The position numbers were made by a program, and so were the translations under genes. Below the pieces are notes generated by a model. It was given only the letters and a program-made list of their open reading frames with translations, was not told where the DNA came from and ran no database searches. This document shows positions 16,879 through 26,139 of a stretch of DNA of 64,000 nucleotides, piece after piece; positions within the stretch are counted from its first letter, which is position 1; every line of letters begins with the position of its first letter. Source of the DNA: Bacillus sp. BGMRC 2118 (GTDB lineage Bacteria; Bacillota; Bacilli; Bacillales; SA4); assembly GCA_008364785.1 (NCBI GenBank), contig VTTJ01000010.1:124001-188000 (forward strand), in the 5' to 3' direction.

Positions 16879-17036
16879 GTTAAACGTTTTTGAATGATCA
16901 ATATGTTTTAGCTAGGATAATGGATACATTCTCTAACTTATATAAATTTTATTCAACTGTTGAAATCTATTGTTTTACCCACTGCTAGAATTGGACATAC
17001 TACGTCTATATGAGGAGAAATGGGCAGGTGGTTAGA

Positions 17037-17456
17037 ATGATAGAATTAACACTAGAAGAAAGAAAACAAAAGATAAAGTCCCTTTTAGAAGATGAAAGTC
17101 TCATTGATCTTCTTCAAAATTATATTACTTTATCAATAGATAGTAAGAAAATGAATGATAATCTAGCTTCTAGAATTCTCCGTTCTGAAAATGAAGCACT
17201 TATAGCAAGTAGTACAGAGATTGAAACATTATTATACTCTCAATTATATAAGTTAAGAAATTTAATCATAAGAAAATGTGGAATTGATATTGAATTATTT
17301 GAGGAAATTTGGGATGACAAAGAGGGCCTGGTTTTGTTTGATATTTATATGAGCAAAATGATTGAGGAGGATCACTATCCTCATGGAAGCATTAATAAAT
17401 CATATATAAAATTGTTAGTTGCTTCTCTTGTTAATATTGAATTTTATCGCGTATAA
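17037..17456 (+). CDS. Hypothetical protein of 139 residues
   Basis: I do not recognise a family. The chosen start, ATG 17037, has AGGTGG five bases upstream; the longer in-frame start at 17010 has none. The protein is soluble, mostly helical by eye, rich in Leu, Ile, Glu and Lys (TLEERKQKIKSLLEDESLIDL near the start), with one Cys and no membrane segment. It is about 160 bp downstream of the sensor kinase, in the same direction and without a clear terminator between, so they may share a transcript. A repeat element directly follows. Confidence 0.55.
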   Translation: MIELTLEERKQKIKSLLEDESLIDLLQNYITLSIDSKKMNDNLASRILRSENEALIASSTEIETLLYSQLYKLRNLIIRKCGIDIELFEEIWDDKEGLVLFDIYMSKMIEEDHYPHGSINKSYIKLLVASLVNIEFYRV

Positions 17457-17463
17457 ATAGAAG

Positions 17464-17850
17464 TGAGGCTGGGACATAACTTAATAGTCTATCCCTATAT
17501 AGGAACATTGTATAAGTTATTATTCTAATAATTTTGTTACTAAATTAACTAGTTGAGTTGGAAGAATAGCGTTCTATTACGCTACAGCCACTCGCTTTCC
17601 GTGGGGAGGAACCTGAGCCTCCTCAGCTTCGCCTGCGGGGTCTCAGCCTTTCCTCTATCTCCCACAGGAGTCGAGTGGCTTTCGCTCCATTCCACAGTGT
17701 TATAATTATATGCTTTTAAGCATTGTACAGAATAAATACAAATCAATTTAAAAACAAATAAAGAACCGAATTATTAGGCGAAAGATCAATTGAAATACCT
17801 CCTAATAGTTCGGTTTTCTCATTGACTGAAATGTGTATGTCCCATCCTCA
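17464..17850. repeat. Interspersed repeat with GAGGCTGGGACATA ends, copy 2
   Basis: 387 bp from TGAGGCTGGGACATAACTTA to TGTATGTCCCATCCTCA. The GC-rich centre (CCACTCGCTTTCCGTGGGG at about 17589, to GTCGAGTGGCTTTCGCTCC) and the hairpin CCGAATTATTAGGCG...CCTAATAGTTCGG are the reverse of copy 1, so the two copies are inverted relative to each other. Confidence 0.85.
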
Positions 17851-17970
17851 TTTTTACGAATGTTTACAAATTGTTATTATGTACGAAAAATGCTTTAGGT
17901 GGAGACTCCATCCAGCCTTTCTCTATTAAGATGTTTGCTCCATTATCTAATCAGTACTACGATAAGAAAA

Positions 17971-17997
17971 GACCAGATCATCTGGAATCTGGCCTGT
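17971..17997 (-). terminator. Terminator of the zwf-cyclase transcript
   Basis: On the minus strand GGCCAGATTCCAGATGATCTGGTC forms a hairpin followed by TTTTCTT. Confidence 0.7.
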
Positions 17998-18012
17998 TTG
18001 TATCAAAATATA

Positions 18013-18633
18013 CTATGCCTGCATACCTTCGAATAGTAAGACTCTAGTCGGGGCTGCGTCTGTTCCGATTAATTTCATAGGTGCTGCCACCATATAGTAA
18101 TCACCAGCTGGAACATCTTTTAGACGTACTCCTTCAATGACCACGATGTTTTTCGAAAATAATGCTTTATGTGTGGGATGTCCCTCTTGACTGCGTTCTA
18201 CTCCAAGTGCATCAATCGCAAGGCCACGTATTTCTAGTTCTGCTAAATACTGAGCTCCGTCCTCTTTTAAATAAATGAAATCAAAGTTAAACTCTTCGTC
18301 AAAAGAATTCTTCGTCTTAAATAACAGAAAATCACCTTTTTGTATGTGATGAACTTCTAAATCCTTTTTAGTAATTCCATCTTCAACTTCTGTTAAGTCC
18401 AGTACCTTTGATGATCCAATGATGTTTTCAATATCAATGGTTTCAATTGTTGCACCGTCATTCATCATGTGAAGTGGTGCATCCATATGTGTACCAGAAT
18501 GAACGTCAAGTGAGATTCTTGTTTCGGTTACATGTCCATTCGTAACAGTATCAAATGTAGGCTGCTTTTCAGGTTTATTCTTATAAACAGGCATTCCCAC
18601 ATAGATGGGAGTTGTTATATCATACATTTTCAT
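18013..18633 (-). CDS. Cyclase / kynurenine formamidase-like metal hydrolase (PF04199)
   Basis: The 206 residues contain the family signature HSGTHMDAPLHM (HxGTHxDxPxH, about residues 46-57), which binds a divalent metal. Start MKMYDITTPIYVGMPVY is typical. Members include arylformamidases (N-formylkynurenine hydrolysis) and other cyclic-amide or ester hydrolases; no tryptophan-catabolism genes are nearby, so the substrate is open. It begins 15 nt after zwf on the same strand with GAGGTGA upstream, so it is probably the second gene of a zwf operon. A function in detoxifying a pentose-pathway by-product is conceivable but unsupported. Confidence 0.8.
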   Translation of the reverse strand: MKMYDITTPIYVGMPVYKNKPEKQPTFDTVTNGHVTETRISLDVHSGTHMDAPLHMMNDGATIETIDIENIIGSSKVLDLTEVEDGITKKDLEVHHIQKGDFLLFKTKNSFDEEFNFDFIYLKEDGAQYLAELEIRGLAIDALGVERSQEGHPTHKALFSKNIVVIEGVRLKDVPAGDYYMVAAPMKLIGTDAAPTRVLLFEGMQA

Positions 18634-18648
18634 TTATTTCACCTCTAT

Positions 18649-20130
18649 TTATTCGCTTAATGGCCACCAGTGGAAACCGTCATTTTCTAGGAGCTTATCA
18701 GCTTTTTCTGGACCAAGTGAGCCTGATTTGTAATTCGGGAAGTCAGTTGCTTTATTTGTAGCCCACGCTTCAGAAATAGTATCAATAAACTTCCAGGACA
18801 ACCCAACCTCATCCCAATGAGCAAAGTTTGTTGCATCACCACGTAAGCAATCATATATCAAACGCTCATAAGCCTCTGGTGTATTCATACTGTTTTGACT
18901 CTTGCTGCTAAATTCCATTTTAATTGGTGTTGTTTCCCCTGTAGGACCTGACTTCTTCGCGTTAATATGTAATGTAATACCTTCTTCTGGTTGAATGTGA
19001 ATGACAAGCACATTCGGACGTCTCTCTTCACCTACAGGGAAGTATAGATTCATCGGCATGTCTTTAAATTCAATGACAATTTTCGTTGATTTGACGGCCA
19101 TTCGTTTTCCTGTTCGGATGTAAAATGGAACACCAGCCCAACGGAAGTTATCAATTAAAAGCTTTCCAGCAACAAATGTCTCAGTATTCGACTCAGGCTC
19201 AGTCCCATTTTCATCACGGTAGCCTCGTACTTCTTTGTCGCCCACATGACCTGCCCCGTATTGACCTCTTACGAAATACTGATCCACCTCGTCCACTGAA
19301 ATGGCACGCAAGGACCGTAATACTTTTACCTTTTCACTTCGGATTTCTTCCGTATTTAAGCGACTCGGAGGTTCCATTGCAAGAAGGGCAACCATTTGAA
19401 TCATATGGTTTTGGACCATATCACGAAGGGCACCAGACTTTTCATAGTAGCTTGCACGTTCTCCAACCCCTAGCGTTTCACTGGATGTTACTTGGATATT
19501 TGATATGTAACGATTGTTCCATAACGGTTCAAAAAGTGCATTAGCAAATCGAATTACTTCTATATTTTGGACCATCTCTTTTCCGAGGTAATGGTCAATA
19601 CGATAGATTTCATCCTCTGTAAAGGCACTCCGAATTTGTTTATTCAGCTCTCGTGCAGAAGGTAAATCTCTGCCAAAAGGTTTTTCAATCATGAGGCGCT
19701 TCCATCCGGCTGTATCTGTCAATCCTTCAGACTGTAGCTTAGTAGCAATCGTACCGAAAAATTCAGGAGCCATTGCTAAATAAAAGATTCGATTGCCAGC
19801 AGTATGATAGGTCGTATCCAAATTCTCTAATAAATGCTTCAAATCTAGATAAGACTCTTTATTTGTCACATCAAACGGATGATAGTAAAAATGATCGCAG
19901 AATTGGTCAATTTTTGAATCATCTAGCTTTGCTTCAAGTAAAGCTATGCGTACATTTTCACGGAATTGCTCATTAGAATTGGCCCGTCTCGCTACACCAA
20001 CAACTGCAAATTCCTCAGACAGCTTTCCATTTAAATATAGGCGGTAAATAGAAGGAAACAGTTTTCGGTTTGCCAGGTCTCCAGTTGCTCCAAAGATAAC
20101 AATTAGTGATTTAGGATTTTCGATATTCAA
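18649..20130 (-). CDS. zwf: Glucose-6-phosphate 1-dehydrogenase
   Basis: Oxidises glucose 6-phosphate to 6-phosphogluconolactone with NADP+, the entry to the oxidative pentose phosphate pathway. The coenzyme fold IVIFGATGDLANRKLFPSI is at the N-terminus, and RIDHYLGKEMVQNIEVIRFAN contains the catalytic His and the substrate Lys. IEKPFGRDL and YIRTGKRM are also family landmarks. TTG 20130 is chosen as start because GAGG sits nine bases upstream; the longer in-frame GTG at 20145 has no RBS. It would have 493 residues, the normal length. The metal-hydrolase gene follows 15 nt downstream. Confidence 0.95.
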   Translation of the reverse strand: MNIENPKSLIVIFGATGDLANRKLFPSIYRLYLNGKLSEEFAVVGVARRANSNEQFRENVRIALLEAKLDDSKIDQFCDHFYYHPFDVTNKESYLDLKHLLENLDTTYHTAGNRIFYLAMAPEFFGTIATKLQSEGLTDTAGWKRLMIEKPFGRDLPSARELNKQIRSAFTEDEIYRIDHYLGKEMVQNIEVIRFANALFEPLWNNRYISNIQVTSSETLGVGERASYYEKSGALRDMVQNHMIQMVALLAMEPPSRLNTEEIRSEKVKVLRSLRAISVDEVDQYFVRGQYGAGHVGDKEVRGYRDENGTEPESNTETFVAGKLLIDNFRWAGVPFYIRTGKRMAVKSTKIVIEFKDMPMNLYFPVGEERRPNVLVIHIQPEEGITLHINAKKSGPTGETTPIKMEFSSKSQNSMNTPEAYERLIYDCLRGDATNFAHWDEVGLSWKFIDTISEAWATNKATDFPNYKSGSLGPEKADKLLENDGFHWWPLSE

Positions 20131-20382
20131 TGCCTTAGACCTCACTTTAAATAGGATGCTATATGTAGATTGTTATTTCTTTCTATAATTGTACTTGCTG
20201 TTTGCACACTTTCTAGTATAAGCAAAATACAGCAGATGAAACAAATCTTCATTATTGTAACAAATATCTATGAAAAAGAACATTTTGTAACATTGTATGG
20301 TTTATTTAGTTGTTTTTAAGAATTTATGATAGTAAATCAAATTCATCTAATGATTGAATCCAATTCCTTTGTGCAGTACAAA

Positions 20383-20567
20383 GGCTCTTTTTTAAAACTT
20401 TGTTGCTATTAGCAAATTATTCTGGGTGAACAACCAGTTATAGAAGCTAAATTGAAGTTGAACTAGGAAAGATCAACTCTCTTTATGTATAGAAGTATCA
20501 AATACTAAGGTAAAAATCCGGCCTTTGGGATTTTTACAAGAATGCAACAATCTATAAGAAAACAGCC
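20383..20567 (+). mobile_element. MITE copy 3
   Basis: 185 bp, forward orientation, GGCTCTTTTTTAAAACTTTG to AAGAAAACAGCC. The flanks AGTACAAA and AAAAGAAA match only 5 of 8. It lies in the divergent zwf-ykvI intergenic region; the rest of that region (20131-20382) shows no other clear signal. Confidence 0.8.
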
Positions 20568-20647
20568 AAAAGAAAAAAGCTCGTCTTTTCGTGAGGGCTT
20601 ATACATATAGTGTAACAAATACAATAATTTATGATGAAGGTGAGTAG

Positions 20648-21667
20648 ATGAAGAACACAAAGGCCATTTTACAGGTTGCAGCGACATATATTGGGACAAT
20701 CGTTGGAGCGGGATTTGCGACTGGAAAAGAGGTTGTTCAGTTTTTTTCTCAATATGGAATGATTGGCATTATCGGTATTTTGATTAGCGGCTACTTTTTT
20801 ATTTGGATTGGAACAAAATCGATGCTAATTGCAAAACGAATTGATGCCAATTCCTATCAAGAGATTAATGAATACTTATTTGGCCAAAAAATCGGCAAAG
20901 TTGTGAATGCTGTATTACTTATTATGTTATTTGGCGTTACGTCTGTTATGTTTTCTGGGACAGGAGCTGTATTTCAAGAGCAGCTTGGGTTACCTTCTCA
21001 ACTTGGAATTATTTTAACCATTGTTCTTTGTTATTTAGCTGTTATCAGAGGAATGAAAGGACTTCTTGCAGTGAATTCGGTTATTGTTCCAATGATGTTG
21101 CTTTTTAGTTTAGTCATTATATTCGCATTCCCAGGTTCATCAGTCTATTATGGAGAATCTCCCAATTTAGTAAAAGTACTAATGAGTGCACTCGCATATG
21201 CGTCCTATAACATTGTATTAGGTCAGGCTGTGCTTGTACCATTAGGGAGAGATAGTGAGAATGAAAGTATCATTAAATGGGGCGGGTTTTTAGGTGGATT
21301 AGGTTTGACCTTGATCCTCGTTACTAGTCATTTAGCGCTCATTACGATACCGAATATGACAGCATATAGCATACCGATGGCAGAAATCATTAAGCAAATA
21401 GGGACGGTTCTTCATATCCTGTTTGTCATTGTCATTTATGGTGAAATTTATACAACGTTGATCGGAAACGTATATGGTATCTCAAGAAAGCTTTCTGGAA
21501 CATCAACACCTAAAAAATCAATTATTATCATGATTTTAGTCATCTGTTATTTTGTTAGTTTAATTGGTTTTGACTCGTTGATTAAGTATTTATATCCTCT
21601 ATTCGGTTACATCGGCTGTGTCGTTTTACTTTCCTTAATGGTTAAAAAGATGCCGGTGAAAAGATAG
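20648..21667 (+). CDS. ykvI: Integral membrane transporter-like protein YkvI
   Basis: A 339-residue, very hydrophobic protein with about ten membrane helices. It matches the YkvI group, distantly related to LeuT-fold amino-acid transporters. The first helix carries the unwound-helix-like glycine motif TIVGAGFATGKEV, as in sodium-coupled amino-acid carriers, and ALAYASYNIVLGQAVLVPLG forms another broken helix. The substrate is unknown. It has a good AAGGTGAG before the ATG, follows a MITE and ends at a bidirectional terminator. Confidence 0.8.
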   Translation: MKNTKAILQVAATYIGTIVGAGFATGKEVVQFFSQYGMIGIIGILISGYFFIWIGTKSMLIAKRIDANSYQEINEYLFGQKIGKVVNAVLLIMLFGVTSVMFSGTGAVFQEQLGLPSQLGIILTIVLCYLAVIRGMKGLLAVNSVIVPMMLLFSLVIIFAFPGSSVYYGESPNLVKVLMSALAYASYNIVLGQAVLVPLGRDSENESIIKWGGFLGGLGLTLILVTSHLALITIPNMTAYSIPMAEIIKQIGTVLHILFVIVIYGEIYTTLIGNVYGISRKLSGTSTPKKSIIIMILVICYFVSLIGFDSLIKYLYPLFGYIGCVVLLSLMVKKMPVKR

Positions 21668-21670
21668 AAA

Positions 21671-21697
21671 AAAGTTCGCAGCTTCTGCGAACTTTTT
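21671..21697. terminator. Bidirectional terminator between ykvI and the DinB gene
   Basis: AAAGTTCGCAG / CTGCGAACTTT with loop CTT, with A's before and T's after. Confidence 0.85.
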
Positions 21698-21702
21698 CAT
21701 GT

Positions 21703-22230
21703 TTATGTATTCCGGCTCATAAATTTTTTTAGTAAACGGATTTGACCGACGTGAGCTTGCTCATCTGTCATAACATGTGTCCATTTGAAATAGTTATTTG
21801 CCTTGTTTCCAAACCAAAAGTCTGTTTCTACATATAGCCATTCATCGGATAATGCTTTAAATTGATCAAAGGTATATTTTCTTGATTCTTCTAAGTTGGA
21901 TAAATAATAATCATTTGTGTACCCCTTAATGGATTGGGCAGGTTGGCCCAATTGCAGGGCAGGATTCAGCCGGTTAATATCTTCTTCTGTTAATTCTCTG
22001 CCTTCAAAGGTCTCAATGTTATAAGCGGCATTTAAAGCATGGATATGAGCTAATAACATTCCGATTGAATTGCTCTCTTCATCCATACGGAAGTCTAGTT
22101 CTTCTACTGTTAAATCCTTTACTTCCTGTTTAAGTCTTCCCCTGATATAATTCATTTGTGATACAAGTCTGGAAAATTCTAAACTAAATCCTTCTTTTTT
22201 TGCAATTAAAAATAATTGAGTAAAATCCAT
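21703..22230 (-). CDS. DinB / YfiT-like four-helix-bundle metal protein
   Basis: This 175-residue soluble protein has the DinB_2 pattern: a first His in LLAHIHALN (about residue 60) and a later pair in MTDEQAHVGQIRLLKKF (about 155-170). Together these form the family's three-histidine metal site at one end of a helical bundle. In Bacillus some members are bacillithiol-dependent transferases or hydrolases, others are DNA-damage induced; the particular role here is unknown. Start: GGGGGTAG precedes the ATG. It is monocistronic and divergent from the proS T-box leader. Confidence 0.8.
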   Translation of the reverse strand: MDFTQLFLIAKKEGFSLEFSRLVSQMNYIRGRLKQEVKDLTVEELDFRMDEESNSIGMLLAHIHALNAAYNIETFEGRELTEEDINRLNPALQLGQPAQSIKGYTNDYYLSNLEESRKYTFDQFKALSDEWLYVETDFWFGNKANNYFKWTHVMTDEQAHVGQIRLLKKFMSRNT

Positions 22231-22344
22231 TTAGCTACCCCCTAAGAAAAATTATACCTTTTTTGCAGGTTAATAAAGATTTACTTGACTTTCATGATCA
22301 GACTCATTATATTACTAATAAATCTTAGCAAATATTTCATAGTA

Positions 22345-22574
22345 GAAGGCGTTGAGAAGGATTAGTAAAGTGATTATACCGTTTTATTTAGAGAGGAAGC
22401 CAAATGCTGAAAGGCTTCTATAAAACAACACTTGAACCTACCTTTGAGTTCTGTATCGATAAGGTGCAGCGGAGAAGTCCGTTATCCTGTTTGAGAGTAT
22501 GAGGCACATTGTGCTTTATAAATAAGGGTGGTACCGCCAAGCCATGGTCCCTTTTTGGGATTATGGCTTTTTTG
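22345..22574 (+). promoter_or_regulatory. T-box leader (tRNA-Pro responsive) of proS
   Basis: The T-box sequence AGGGTGGTACCGCC is at 22525-22538, followed by the terminator hairpin AAGCCATGGTCCC...GGGATTATGGCTTTTTT. The likely specifier codon is CCT at 22437-22439 (context TTGAACCTACC, followed by the usual purine), giving proline and matching the downstream gene. In TGGT the variable base is T, which pairs with an A discriminator. Uncharged tRNA-Pro should favour read-through. Confidence 0.93.
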
Positions 22575-22607
22575 TGTTTTCTAAATTAATTTTTGAGGTG
22601 AAAGAAG

Positions 22608-24038
22608 ATGGCGAAGGAATTTGTAAAAGATATCACATCGATGGAAGATGATTTTGCGCAGTGGTATACAGATGTAGTGAAGAAAGCTGACTTAGTTGAT
22701 TACTCAAGTGTTAGAGGATCTATGATTATCCGTCCTTACGGCTACGCACTGTGGGAAAATGTGAGGGATGCGCTAGATAAGAGAATTAAAGAAACAGGTC
22801 ATGAGAATGTATATATGCCTCTATTTATACCAGAAAGCCTTCTTCAAAAAGAAAAAGATCATATTGAGGGATTTGCACCTGAAGTGGCATGGGTTACGCA
22901 CGGAGGATCTGAGGAGCTAACAGAAAGACTGGTAGTTAGACCAACTTCAGAGGTGCTATTCTGTGAGCATTACAAAAATATTATTCATTCTTATCGAGAC
23001 CTGCCAAAGTTATATAACCAATGGGCAAATGTTGTGAGATGGGAGAAAACTACAAGACCATTTCTGCGTACATTAGAGTTTTTATGGCAAGAAGGACATA
23101 CCGCTCATGCTACGGATGAAGATGCGCATGATGAGACAACAAGAATGCTGGATGTGTATGCTGAGATTTGTGAAAAAGTGCTGGCAATTCCGGTAGTGAA
23201 AGGTCAGAAAACAGAAAAAGAAAAGTTTGCAGGTGCAAAATTTACGTATACAATTGAAAGCTTGATGCACGACGGTAAAGCATTACAAACTGCTACTTCT
23301 CACCATCTTGGTGACGGCTTTGCGAAGTCATTTGGTATTCAATATACAGATAAAGAAGGGAAATTGCAGTATGTTCACCAAACATCATGGGGATTTACAA
23401 CTCGTGTTATCGGGGCTTTAATTATGGTACATGGTGATAATCGTGGACTCGTTATTCCTCCAAAAGCGGCACCAACTCAGGTGATGATTGTTCCGATTGC
23501 ACAGCATAAAGAAGGTGTATTAGATTATGCTTATGCGTTAAAAGCTGAGTTATCTGCATTAGCTCGAGTTGATATTGACGCAAGTGATAAAAAGCCTGGA
23601 TGGAAGTTTAATGAGTATGAAATGAAAGGAATTCCACTTCGTTTAGAAGTAGGACCAAAAGATATTGAAAACAAGCAAGTTGTGCTTGTTCGACGTGACA
23701 CGGCAGAGAAGATTGTGGTGGCAACGGACCTGCTAAATGAAACAATAGAGAAGCTGCTAGAAGATATTCAACAAAACTTATATAACAAAGCACTAGATTT
23801 GCGAGAAGAGAAAACCAAACCAGCTACGAGCTTAAATGAATTTAAGGAGAGTATAGAAGCTGAAGGTGGGTTTATTAAAGCGATGTGGTGCGGGGAACAA
23901 GCTTGTGAAGATCGTATAAAAGAAGAAACAGGGGCAACGTCTAGATGTATACCATTTGATCAGGAAGAAGTGTCAACAACCTGCGTATGCTGTGATAAGG
24001 AAGCAAAGCAAATGGTGTACTGGGCAAAAGCATATTAA
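22608..24038 (+). CDS. proS: Prolyl-tRNA synthetase, short archaeal/eukaryotic-like type
   Basis: Charges tRNA-Pro. The 476-residue form lacks the ~180-residue editing insertion of the long bacterial ProRS found in B. subtilis. Class II motifs are clear: motif 1 around RGSMIIRPYGYALWENV, motif 2 TTRPFLRTLEFLWQEGHTAH, and motif 3 IGALIMVHGDNRGLVIPP. An anticodon-binding domain follows, then a C-terminal Cys-rich segment (MWCGEQACED...STTCVCCDKEAKQ) ending AKAY, typical of this type. Control by a proline T-box is unusual and well supported. Whether it is the only ProRS of the cell or a second, inducible one needs the genome. Confidence 0.95.
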   Translation: MAKEFVKDITSMEDDFAQWYTDVVKKADLVDYSSVRGSMIIRPYGYALWENVRDALDKRIKETGHENVYMPLFIPESLLQKEKDHIEGFAPEVAWVTHGGSEELTERLVVRPTSEVLFCEHYKNIIHSYRDLPKLYNQWANVVRWEKTTRPFLRTLEFLWQEGHTAHATDEDAHDETTRMLDVYAEICEKVLAIPVVKGQKTEKEKFAGAKFTYTIESLMHDGKALQTATSHHLGDGFAKSFGIQYTDKEGKLQYVHQTSWGFTTRVIGALIMVHGDNRGLVIPPKAAPTQVMIVPIAQHKEGVLDYAYALKAELSALARVDIDASDKKPGWKFNEYEMKGIPLRLEVGPKDIENKQVVLVRRDTAEKIVVATDLLNETIEKLLEDIQQNLYNKALDLREEKTKPATSLNEFKESIEAEGGFIKAMWCGEQACEDRIKEETGATSRCIPFDQEEVSTTCVCCDKEAKQMVYWAKAY

Positions 24039-24042
24039 AGTA

Positions 24043-24074
24043 AAGTAGGGATCATTTGTGATCCCTGCTTTTTC
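24043..24074 (+). terminator. Terminator after proS
   Basis: AGTAGGGATCA / TGATCCCTGCT stem followed by TTTTT; it could also serve the converging hsp20 gene. Confidence 0.8.
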
Positions 24075-24082
24075 ATCATCAT

Positions 24083-24550
24083 CTATTCATCAATTTGTAT
24101 CCGCTTTTTCAGTTTAGAGCCTTTTGGAGCAGTAATGGTTAAGACACCATTTTGATAGGAGGCTTTCGTTTGCTTCTCTGAAATAGGATAGGGTAGTTGA
24201 ATATGGCGTTCAGAACGTTGGTAGGACCTTTCTCTTCGGTAGAAATTATGAGTATTGTGATTTAGTTCATTTTCTTCCTTATGCTCTACTGCAATTCGGA
24301 GATACTGTCCTTCAATATCAAGATGAATTTGGTCGCGTTTTACACCTGGTATTTCGGCTTTAATCACAAGCTGTGTATCTGTTTCATATAAATCAATTGG
24401 TATTCCAGCTAAGAAGCTTCGTCCGAAAAATTCATCAATGGAATTCATCGCACCCTGAAGCGGCCTAGAGTGAAAAAAGTCATCAATGGATTTCATTAGA
24501 TGATGTACCGGCTCTTCTCTTTTTGAGAGATTATGCTTTCTTTCTTTCAT
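24083..24550 (-). CDS. Hsp20 / alpha-crystallin small heat shock protein
   Basis: The protein has 155 residues from ATG 24550, with AAAGGA upstream; the longer frame to 24595 has no RBS. It would be an ATP-independent holdase that keeps unfolding proteins soluble. After a variable N-terminus (SIDDFFHSRP and the near repeat SIDEFFGRSF), the alpha-crystallin domain runs from about 65 to 150: PIDLYETDTQLVIKAEIPGVK, then YQNGVLTITAPK, the conserved A-x-x-x-n-GvL motif, and the short tail LKKRIQIDE. No CIRCE element or sigma-B promoter could be identified upstream. Confidence 0.9.
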   Translation of the reverse strand: MKERKHNLSKREEPVHHLMKSIDDFFHSRPLQGAMNSIDEFFGRSFLAGIPIDLYETDTQLVIKAEIPGVKRDQIHLDIEGQYLRIAVEHKEENELNHNTHNFYRRERSYQRSERHIQLPYPISEKQTKASYQNGVLTITAPKGSKLKKRIQIDE

Positions 24551-24697
24551 AGACTCACAATCCTTTCTAAACAGAAATTTCCATCTTGTTAACACGTTTA
24601 AGTGGAGGTATCATATATAATTATTCTATTAGTGGACTACGTTAGATGAGAATGGGCGATAGTGGAATTCAAGAATACATCGTAGAGGTTGGTATGT

Positions 24698-24871
24698 ATG
24701 ACACAAAAGCGTGTAAATTGTTTTCAGTGCAAACATTTTTATACAACATGGGATAAACGGTTTCCGAGAGGATGTAAGGCGTTTAATTTCAAGACCCCTC
24801 ACATACCGTCAGTGGCTGTTCATCAGTCATCAGGGAACCCATGTATGAAGTTCGAAGCAAAACAAAAATAA
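24698..24871 (+). CDS. Small cysteine-rich protein, function unknown
   Basis: 57 residues from ATG 24698, with AGAGG seven bases upstream. MTQKRVNCFQCKHFYTTWD carries C-x2-C-x2-H, and two more cysteines follow (RGCKAF, NPCMKF), a pattern able to bind zinc or an iron-sulfur cluster. Similar small proteins occur in Bacillus next to various genes and are sometimes mislabelled uracil-DNA glycosylase; nothing here supports that activity. It lies 30 bp before the MFS gene, in the same direction, and is probably co-transcribed with it. Confidence 0.65.
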   Translation: MTQKRVNCFQCKHFYTTWDKRFPRGCKAFNFKTPHIPSVAVHQSSGNPCMKFEAKQK

Positions 24872-24901
24872 CGTAACGAAAAGAGAACAGGAGAATACAG
24901 G

Positions 24902-26110
24902 ATGAGAAAAACGTTTCAGTCTTATCATCCTATTGTGTGGACATTATTAGCAGGGACGGTTTTTGCCAGAGGAGCAAGCTTTGCGGCGATGCCGTTTTTA
25001 GCGCTTTATTTGTCAAAAACAGCTGATGTTAGTCCGTTATTAATTGGTCTTACAATTGGGATAGGGCCATTAACAGGAACAATAGGTGGATTTATTGGTG
25101 GTCATTTATCAGACCGTTATGGAAGAAAAGTCGTAATGTTAACGACTATTTTTGTGTGGGCAGCGGTGTTTTTTGGATTTGCTTTTTCAGAGCATGTCCT
25201 AGCCTTTATGCTATTAAATGCTGTAAATGGTCTTTCCAGATCCTTTTTTGAACCAACGAGTCAGGCATTAATGGCAGATGTGACAGAAAAGGAAAAAAGG
25301 CTTAAGGTATTTTCTATGCGGTATATGGCCATTAATATTGGTGCATCAGTTGGACCGCTATTAGGGGCCTATTTGGGTATGATATCAGCAAACTTAACAT
25401 TTGTTATTACAGGGAGTGCCTATTTACTATATGGCATTGTCCTTCTCATCTTATTAAATAAATATAAAATTATTAATGTGAATGAAGGAAAGGCTGTTGC
25501 ATCGTTTAAAGAGGCCTTTCGCGTAATTGGACGTGATGTTTCACTGCGGTATTTTATTTTAGGTGGTATTCTAGTGAACATCGGGTATTCCCAAATTGAA
25601 TCCTCCTTGCCACAGCATTTGGATTCATTGTTAGAGGATGGAGTTGTCTTGTATTCAGTCCTACTATCTGCAAATGCCATAACAGTCGTTCTACTGCAAA
25701 TTCCACTTAGTAAGTTAGCAGAGAAGTGGAAGACCCTTCATGCGATGATGATCGGAAGTTTATTGTTTACAGCTGGATTTATCGGGTTTGCTTTATCAGG
25801 CGGCTGGACTGGATTTATCGTTTCCATGACGATTGTAACTGTAGGTGAGATTTTCCTGTTTCCATCTGGAAGTGTATTTATTGATAAAATAGCACCTGAG
25901 GAAATGAGAGGAACGTACTTTGGTGCGGCTCAGTTTCGCTCAGTAGGTCATTCAGCTGGTCCGATGTTCGGGGGCTGGATTTTAAGTCAGTACAGCGGGC
26001 AGCTTTTGTTCTTCATTATTGGCGGGGTCATTGCGGTAAGCACGTGGTTTTACTATGCCGGTAACGCCAGGTATGAAAGACAAATCCAACATAACACTCT
26101 TTCAGCATAA
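24902..26110 (+). CDS. Major facilitator superfamily transporter (drug-efflux type)
   Basis: A 402-residue protein with about 12 membrane helices in two halves. The loop 2-3 motif A, GGHLSDRYGRKVVML, is near residue 65-80; NGLSRSFFEPTSQALMADV and MRYMAINIGASVGPLLGAYLG (helices 4-5) resemble the antiporter motif of MdtG/YttB-like drug-proton exporters. The substrate cannot be predicted. The ATG has AGGAG upstream. The gene ends at a stem GGTAGC/GCTACC shared with the converging HAD gene. Confidence 0.85.
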   Translation: MRKTFQSYHPIVWTLLAGTVFARGASFAAMPFLALYLSKTADVSPLLIGLTIGIGPLTGTIGGFIGGHLSDRYGRKVVMLTTIFVWAAVFFGFAFSEHVLAFMLLNAVNGLSRSFFEPTSQALMADVTEKEKRLKVFSMRYMAINIGASVGPLLGAYLGMISANLTFVITGSAYLLYGIVLLILLNKYKIINVNEGKAVASFKEAFRVIGRDVSLRYFILGGILVNIGYSQIESSLPQHLDSLLEDGVVLYSVLLSANAITVVLLQIPLSKLAEKWKTLHAMMIGSLLFTAGFIGFALSGGWTGFIVSMTIVTVGEIFLFPSGSVFIDKIAPEEMRGTYFGAAQFRSVGHSAGPMFGGWILSQYSGQLLFFIIGGVIAVSTWFYYAGNARYERQIQHNTLSA

Positions 26111-26112
26111 AG

Positions 26113-26136
26113 GGGTAGCACAGGCTACCTCTTTTC
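26113..26136. terminator. Terminator after the MFS gene
   Basis: GGGGTAGC / GCTACCTC stem with a 4-base loop ACAG, followed by TTTTCC; it lies in the convergent gap. Confidence 0.6.
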
Positions 26137-26139
26137 CTA

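Noticed and set aside
19125..19544. 139-codon open frame opposite zwf
   Set aside because: Antisense shadow of a clearly identified enzyme; no RBS and His/Gln-rich translation.
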